Below are positions 59,064 through 64,000 of a stretch of 64,000 nt of DNA, in pieces. The stretch is from Streptomyces sp. SAI-135. Its GTDB lineage: Bacteria; Actinomycetota; Actinomycetes; Streptomycetales; Streptomycetaceae. The notes under the pieces were generated by a model that was given only the letters and a program-made list of their open reading frames with translations, was not told the DNA's origin and searched no databases. Every line of letters begins with the position of its first letter. The stretch's first letter is position 1. The stretch covers positions 9,223,395 through 9,287,394 of the forward strand of contig NZ_JARXYP010000002.1 in assembly GCF_029893805.1 (NCBI RefSeq), given 5' to 3'. A program made the position numbers and the translations under genes.

Positions 59064-61480
59064 CAGGTGTCGGCTTCCTCGTGCGCGTTGTAAAGCCCGA
59101 ACCCGGTGGTCGGGGCGGGCCGTTCGGGCGGGGTCGTACTGCCGGGCCGGTCATGGACGCCGTCGAGGCCGTGGTCCTCGTCGAGCTCATCGCCGTGGTC
59201 CTCGTCGAGGTCCTCGAGGAGGCCGTCCTCGTCGTCCTGGTCGAGGAGGTCGTCCTCGTCGGCTTCGTCGTCCTGGTCGTCCTGGTCGTCCTGGTCGTCC
59301 TGGTCGTCCTGGTCGAGGTCGTCGTCCTCGTCGGCTTCGTCGAAGTGGTCGAGGTCGTCGTGGTCGAGGTCGTCGAGGCTGTCGTCCTCTTCCCACGGTG
59401 CGAGATCCCCGGCCCCGGCCCCGGCCCCGGCCCCGGCCCCGGCCCCGGCCCCGGCCCCGGCCCGGGCCCCGGTGCCGGCCCCGGTCTCGGCACTGTCGCT
59501 GGTGCCGTGGCTGTGGCTGTGGTTGTGGTGTTCGGGGTGGCGGGGCAGGGGGAGCGGGGTGGTGCGGGCCATCACGGCTTGTTCGGTTCTGGTGGCGTGG
59601 CCGGTGTGGATGCGGCGCATGAGCTGGTCGACGGCGTCAGCAAGGGCGGCTTCCTCCTGCTCGCTGCCCCTGTCGTAGTGGTGGTGGGTGGTGGTGCGGA
59701 TGTGCCGCCAGACGTCGCCCGTGAACGGTTCGTGGATGTGGTCGCGGTGGATCCACGGAACTTCGGTGAGCTTCCCGTTGGGCAGCCGTACCCAGACCTG
59801 GCGCACGTCGTGGGGGTTGTAGCGGATCTCCCACTTCCCGCCGCGGGCTGGGTGGGGGGAGCGCTGGCCGCGCCAGGGGGCCAGGAGGTCGGCGTCGTAG
59901 GTGCGGTGCTGGATGCGGATTCCGGCAGGGGTGATGGACCGCCAGTGCACCGGCAGCAGCTCGAGGTAGTCGTTGCGGGTGAGGGGGACGCGGACGTAGC
60001 CGGTGACCGCGAGCAGCGCGGCCCACATCTGGTTCGGGCTCAACGCCTTCTTGGGCATGAGCGGGTGGCGCAGGCTTCCGTGGGGCCGGTGGTGGTAGTG
60101 CACCAGCCACTCGTCGAGGAGGTCTTGCAGTTGGGGGACGCTGTAGCAGGCTTCGTGTTCGGCGTCGGGGCCACGTTGGGTGGTGTCGGATCCGGTGTAG
60201 CCGGGCAGGTGCTGGCCGAACAGGGCGTTGATGGTGTCAAAAGCGCGTTCGACGATGCCTTTGGCGGTGGGCGCGCGGGGCGGGGCGGGCTGGACGCTGA
60301 TGCCGAGGTGTTCGCAGGCGGCGGTGAACGCGGCGGAGACGAAGACGTGGTCACGGTCGATGACGATCATCTCCGGCAGGACGACCGGCCGGGCCGCCGC
60401 CTGCTCAAGACGTTCATCGAGTGCGGCCAGCTCCTGGTGGGGCAGGGCCCCCTGCTGGTGGTCCATGCGCCAGATGTTTGGCCAGGTGGGGCGGGCGGGG
60501 TGCGGGACGGCCATCTCCGCCAGCAGCAGTGCCGCGTCCACGGCCTTGGTCGCGCTCGGACACAGCACGGCGGCCAGGATGGCGCGGGTGGCGACATCGA
60601 CGGCGATCGTCAGAGCGGGACGTCTGGGGATGCCGTCGTCGAAGAGAGCGAAGACGTCCAGGCGGGTGGTGTCGATCTGGACCTGCTCGCCCGGCCGCAA
60701 AGCCGTGGCCGGAGTGAAAGCCCGCCCCTCGCAACTGGCCGGCACCTGCCGCACCCGCCCCGCCGGCAGTTCACCGGGGCGGGCAAGAGCCGCCACCAGC
60801 CGGTACAAGGTGGCCTGCGACGGGACGGGCACCACCCCGGGGCCGTACCGGTCTTCGAGGATCTGCTGGATGAGGGGGAACACGCCGCTGACGGTGCCCT
60901 TGGAACGGCCACGCCGACGACGCAGCGCCTCACGGACAGCGGCCACCACCCGCTCATCGGCCCGCCCGGTAGGCCGGGTGGCGCGGGTGGCGCGGTGATC
61001 GACCAAACCCCACAAACCCTGCTTGCGGTAGGCGAGCCGCATCCGCTGCACCGTCGTACGCGAGACCCGGCCGAACCCCAGCGCGGTCAGCTCTGCGGCT
61101 TTGGCCCGCTCCCGTTCGGCCAGCGTGTGCCGCGCAGGGTCGTACTGCTCACGTACCGCATCGTCGCTGCCCGGCCCGTCGGGCCGCCCGCACTCGACTT
61201 CCCGCACATGCCGCTGCCAGGCCAGCGCCTTCTGGCGGGCCGCGGCGGGAGCGGTCTCGAACAGCCCCCACCGCGGGCACGCCTGGGGCACCTCAGCCCC
61301 GACGACCATGAAGCCGGCATCAGCGAACAGATGCCCGGCCAGCACCACCTGGCCGGCGCCGTCCGGGCCGAGAAGACTGATCTCCTGCCCCGCCAGGGCC
61401 ACCACCTGCCACCTCACGCCCTGGAAGCGGACCTGCGCTCCGACCTTCACCACCGGCCGGCTATCTCGCCGCACGCTCAC
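59060..61480 (-). CDS. tnsB: TnsB/TniA-like DDE transposase of module 2 with expanded C-terminal repeats
   Basis: An 806-residue relative of the protein at 28596. The catalytic positions are VQIDTTRLDVFALFD, EMIVIDRDHVFVSAAF and KGIVERAFDTIN. The helix-turn-helix reads RVSRTTVQRMRLAYRKQG. It is about 114 residues longer than copy 1, mostly because the tail has an Ala-Gly run and a long Asp-rich run (DQDDQDDQDDQDDE). The GTG start overlaps the tnsA stop. The tail is where TnsC contact is expected, so the repeats may alter that contact or be neutral slippage products. Confidence 0.9.
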   Translation of the reverse strand: MSVRRDSRPVVKVGAQVRFQGVRWQVVALAGQEISLLGPDGAGQVVLAGHLFADAGFMVVGAEVPQACPRWGLFETAPAAARQKALAWQRHVREVECGRPDGPGSDDAVREQYDPARHTLAERERAKAAELTALGFGRVSRTTVQRMRLAYRKQGLWGLVDHRATRATRPTGRADERVVAAVREALRRRRGRSKGTVSGVFPLIQQILEDRYGPGVVPVPSQATLYRLVAALARPGELPAGRVRQVPASCEGRAFTPATALRPGEQVQIDTTRLDVFALFDDGIPRRPALTIAVDVATRAILAAVLCPSATKAVDAALLLAEMAVPHPARPTWPNIWRMDHQQGALPHQELAALDERLEQAAARPVVLPEMIVIDRDHVFVSAAFTAACEHLGISVQPAPPRAPTAKGIVERAFDTINALFGQHLPGYTGSDTTQRGPDAEHEACYSVPQLQDLLDEWLVHYHHRPHGSLRHPLMPKKALSPNQMWAALLAVTGYVRVPLTRNDYLELLPVHWRSITPAGIRIQHRTYDADLLAPWRGQRSPHPARGGKWEIRYNPHDVRQVWVRLPNGKLTEVPWIHRDHIHEPFTGDVWRHIRTTTHHHYDRGSEQEEAALADAVDQLMRRIHTGHATRTEQAVMARTTPLPLPRHPEHHNHSHSHGTSDSAETGAGTGARAGAGAGAGAGAGAGAGAGDLAPWEEDDSLDDLDHDDLDHFDEADEDDDLDQDDQDDQDDQDDQDDEADEDDLLDQDDEDGLLEDLDEDHGDELDEDHGLDGVHDRPGSTTPPERPAPTTGFGLYNAHEEADTW
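59267..59320 (+). repeat. Six tandem copies of a 9-bp unit inside tnsB
   Basis: GTCGTCCTG is repeated six times without error. Read on the minus strand it encodes Gln-Asp-Asp repeats in the acidic tail of TnsB. Similar but degenerate units continue on both sides (about 59160-59400). Confidence 0.9.
59407..59460 (+). repeat. Nine tandem copies of CCCCGG inside tnsB
   Basis: A perfect hexanucleotide repeat encoding an Ala-Gly run on the minus strand, followed by imperfect units to about 59485. The unit length is a multiple of three, so changes in copy number keep the reading frame. Confidence 0.9.
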
Positions 61481-62493
61481 CGCGCACCTGCCCGCCGACG
61501 GCCGCGGCCGTACCCGACCACCCCAGACCCAGCCCCAGAGCCAGACGGCGCCCCAGACCCGACCCCCGCCCCGGTTTCAGGCGGCGCTCCAGACCCAGCC
61601 CCAGACGGCGCTGTAGGCCCGGCCTCAGATGGTGCCCAAGCCCCAGCCCCAAGATCGGCCTTAGACGGTGCTCCGGGCTCGGCTCCAGATGGTGCTCCAG
61701 GCCCGTCTCCTGGGCTGCTCCAGCCTTGCGGGCCGACCAGGGCCCGCTCGTGCAGCGGCACATCCAGCGCCGTCGTGAGCATCCCGTGCCACAGGGCGTG
61801 GAAGACGACGGGCAGGACCTCGATGCGGGGCCCGGCCGCCCGGGCGCCTTCGACCAGGGGCCGCGGCCGCGTGAACGCTGCCAGCACGGTGGGCATCAGG
61901 TCTTCCCGCCCGGCATTGCGGGGATGGCGGTAGCCGGCCAGCCATTTCACGTTCGCGGCCAGGGCGTCGTCGAGCGGGGACAGACTCCGGTAGGTCCAGC
62001 CGACGTCCGCGCAGGCCTGCGCCACGACCTGCGCGGCGTAGCGGGCACGGTCGCCGCCGGCATCCGCATGGCTGGGGCAGTCGGCCAGCAACGCTGTGCC
62101 GTCGCGGTAGCGGGCGAACAGTTGCGGCACCCACGAGCGTACCTGCCCACGCCCGGTATGCCACAACAGCCGCACCGGGCGCCCCGCCAGCCCGCTGACC
62201 TCCGGATCCCGGTCCAGAACCATCAACTGGGCGCGCATCGCGTTCGAACCGGCAGCCACATGCCGTCCGGTCGTGGCCGACCACCACAGACCCGGCCCCC
62301 ATCTGCGCCCCGGCACCGCCGGGAACGCCGCAACGGGCGCCAGGTTCTCGAAGGCCACCGCCGCGGCCGCCTCCTGCCACCGCTGCTGCACCAACTGCCC
62401 GACCGGATCCACAAACAGCGCCTCGAATCCGGCAGCGCCGTGCGCTCTCACTGGCTTCACCTGGCTTCCCGGCCGGACCGCCCCTGCGATCAC
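61477..62493 (-). CDS. tnsA: TnsA-like protein of module 2 with substituted nuclease residues
   Basis: A 338-residue relative of the protein at 30671. It keeps GPGLWWSATTGRHVAAGS, LMVLDRDPEVSGLAGRPVRL and VKWLAGYRHPRNAG. The expected Glu and Asp of the PD-(D/E)xK nuclease are again replaced (SNAMRAQLM, VPQLFAR), so the change predates the two copies. The last 80 residues are a repetitive Gly/Ala/Pro/Ser tail with units like GAPSGAEPGAPSKAD (61500-61730). Its stop overlaps the tnsB start. Confidence 0.75.
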   Translation of the reverse strand: MIAGAVRPGSQVKPVRAHGAAGFEALFVDPVGQLVQQRWQEAAAAVAFENLAPVAAFPAVPGRRWGPGLWWSATTGRHVAAGSNAMRAQLMVLDRDPEVSGLAGRPVRLLWHTGRGQVRSWVPQLFARYRDGTALLADCPSHADAGGDRARYAAQVVAQACADVGWTYRSLSPLDDALAANVKWLAGYRHPRNAGREDLMPTVLAAFTRPRPLVEGARAAGPRIEVLPVVFHALWHGMLTTALDVPLHERALVGPQGWSSPGDGPGAPSGAEPGAPSKADLGAGAWAPSEAGPTAPSGAGSGAPPETGAGVGSGAPSGSGAGSGVVGYGRGRRRAGAR

Positions 62494-62742
62494 CCCTCCT
62501 CAGCCAAGCCGTTTGCGCCGGCAACCAGGACACTTTCCGCGGTTCGGGCCACGAACGGGTCGCGCATGTGCCTGCCCGTTGACGAGAGGCGAAGCGCCAC
62601 CCATGCACCCCGCGCTCGTGCGCCAGTGGTCGTCGCACCCGGGCCCGACAAGACCTGCCGCGCGATCGCGCAGACCGGTCCCGTCCGCAGCGGCGGCCAC
62701 CCACCGCTACAGCTCACCGCACGGCATGCCGCAGCGTGTGCG

Positions 62743-64000
62743 TCAGTGGTCGTCGTGCCGGCCGCCGCTGCGCAGGTCCTGCACAGCCTCAGCGGACATG
62801 CCGGTCCACTGGGCGACCTCGTCCGGGGGCACGCCGGCGTTCAACGCGACCAGGACGGTCCGCTGCAGCGCGTTGTCGATCAAGTCGGTGCTGTGGCGCA
62901 GGGTGCGCACCAGCTGCTGGGCTACCTGCGCGGTCGGCCCGTTGGGGGTCCGGCGCACCTGCGCCAGGTGTTCGGCGGCCTTGTCAGCCGTGCCAGTGAT
63001 CAGGGCCTGCTGTTCGGAAGGCACCGCCGCCCGCCACATTCCGCGCCAGCCAGGCGTCTTGTTCTCCCGGCCCAGCATCCGCGCCTGTTCGGCCAGGGTT
63101 GCCACCTGGTGGCCGGGACTCACCCCCCACGGGTCGACGGCACCGGATCCGGCCCCGCCGCTGCGCCGGCGGATGACCGCGCGCATCCAGCCGGCCAGCG
63201 GCCCCCCGTAGTCGCTCGCGGCCAGCGGTCCCAGCCAGGGGCGTCCCACCCGCTCACCGAGCCGACGGCACACCTCAGCGCCCACCAAAAGCGAGGGCAA
63301 CTGCTCCGTACCGCCTTCCGCGCCACACCAGTTCCGCCATGACCGGATCCAGCAACGCATCCGCGACGGCCACCACTTCGGGAAAAACGACCGCGTCCCG
63401 CCCCACCACCCGCCAACGCCCCGCATCAGCCCCGACACTGCCGCCCGCCACGAGATCCAGGCGCCGCGGCCAGATCGTCTCCCGCTCCCAGCAAAGAGCC
63501 TGCTCCCACCACCGGCACACCACCGCATGCGCCAGCACGAACACCTGCCACGGATCCGCCCCCGCCCGCACCGCCCGCCGCGCCACACCCGCCCACCGCC
63601 GCTGCGCCAGTGCCACCTCCGGCACGGCACGCAACTCCAGATACTCCAGCGGCTGGTCGGCGTCCGCATCCAACAGCCACCGCCCATGCCGTGCACACAC
63701 CCGCTCCCGCCGCGGCACGTACCGCACCGCCCGCACCACCATCCCGGTGCGCCGGGCGGTGCACAGGCGGCAGCCGAACGCCACCGGCCCGGCCACCGCA
63801 CCCGCCCTACGCCACACCGCCGCCGGCGTCTGGTGCCATTCCAGGAGCTTTGAGTCCCGGCGCCCCCAGGACGGCAAGGCCCGCGCCAGCACCTCCTGCT
63901 CCACTCCGCACAAGGACGCCAGGACCGCACGCCCCGTCCTGTTCAGCAGGACCTCGGCATCGGCCGGCACCCCGCCGCCCTGGCGCGGGGGCGGAGCGTT
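62743..64000 (-). pseudogene. tniQ: TniQ-family protein of module 2, frameshifted and 5' end outside the window
   Basis: From the right edge the frame reads DAEVLLNRTGRAVLASLCGV, the zinc group FGCRLCTARR / RVCARHGRWLLD and VFPEVVAVADALLDPVMAEL, all like the protein at 31698. Near 63325 that frame goes astray (WRGRRYGAVALAFGGR, stop). The expected continuation EVCRRLGERVGRPWLGPL is in the next frame and runs to 62743. A one-base indel explains this. The 249-bp gap to tnsA (62494-62742) is longer than in module 1 (67 bp) and shows no convincing gene. Confidence 0.8.

Larger units (their letters stand above)
58038..64000 (-). mobile_element. Tn7-like transposition module 2 (runs off the right edge)
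   Basis: The gene order tniQ-tnsA-tnsB-tnsC is the same as in module 1, in the same orientation, and each protein is clearly related to its counterpart. Copy 2 has expanded tandem repeats in tnsB and tnsA and a frameshift in tniQ. The ends were not located. Direct repeats of this size about 31 kb apart would allow deletion of the DNA between them by homologous recombination. Confidence 0.75.

Noticed and set aside
59160..59485. CRISPR-like array
   Set aside because: The units are contiguous 6- and 9-bp repeats without spacers and lie inside a coding frame.
58934..61933. 999-codon plus-strand frame with Val/Gly-rich repeats
   Set aside because: Antisense of tnsB and tnsC of module 2; the repeats only mirror the coding repeats of tnsB.
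1..64000. tRNA, rRNA or integrative attachment sites at tRNA genes
   Set aside because: No cloverleaf or rRNA-like sequence was noticed while reading; elements here do not abut a tRNA.

Overview
The window is very GC-rich with dense, often translationally coupled genes (ATGA or GTGA overlaps), GTG starts and twin-arginine export. This points to a Streptomyces or close relative. The mix of decayed insertion sequences, beheaded genes, telomere-type helicase fragments and four transposition modules suggests accessory DNA such as a chromosome arm or a large linear plasmid. No rRNA, tRNA or CRISPR array was seen.

Layout. (a) 1-7.6 kb: end of a carboxylic acid reductase, a MarR regulator, an FAD monooxygenase bracketed by perfect 20-bp inverted repeats, then a graveyard: a phosphoribosyltransferase remnant, an IS5-type element, two broken short-chain dehydrogenases, an IS3 scrap and a broken ABC-transporter ATPase. 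(b) 7.6-26.1 kb: a Tat-exported beta-helix protein and a degradative cluster of two divergent operons. It has an extradiol-type dioxygenase, two fumarylacetoacetate hydrolase-family enzymes, an FAD hydroxylase, an amidohydrolase, a cyclase-family hydrolase, a berberine-bridge-type oxidase, a histidinol-dehydrogenase-like enzyme, several SDRs, a LysR regulator and an MFS pump. It most resembles hydroxylation, meta-cleavage and hydrolysis of an aromatic or polyketide-like substrate. The substrate is unknown.

(c) 26.4-35.4 kb: a Tn7-like module (TniQ, TnsA-like, TnsB, TnsC) with an OLD-family nuclease next to it. (d) 35.6-40.1 kb: a gene resembling the 5-hydroxymethyl-dU kinase / thymine-pyrophosphorylase helical family facing a thymidylate-synthase-like gene, then a beheaded third transposase operon. 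(e) 40.4-45.8 kb: a two-component system, a WD40 protein and small envelope or unknown proteins.

(f) 46.0-56.2 kb: two similar C-terminal fragments of a helicase, in direct orientation, enclose a Tn554-like element (tnpA, frameshifted tnpB, tnpC). Its apparent cargo is an XRE/ImmA control pair divergent from an operon for a tiny basic protein, a ubiquitin-like (multiubiquitin-family) protein, an E2-like protein and a JAB-E1 fusion. This ubiquitin-like conjugation cassette on a site-specific transposon is the most striking item. (g) 56.2-64 kb: an extreme G/T stretch, a TPR-like protein and a second copy of the Tn7-like module, with expanded tandem repeats in tnsB and a frameshifted tniQ running off the right edge.

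All family assignments come from reading translated sequence and recalling families. No search was run.
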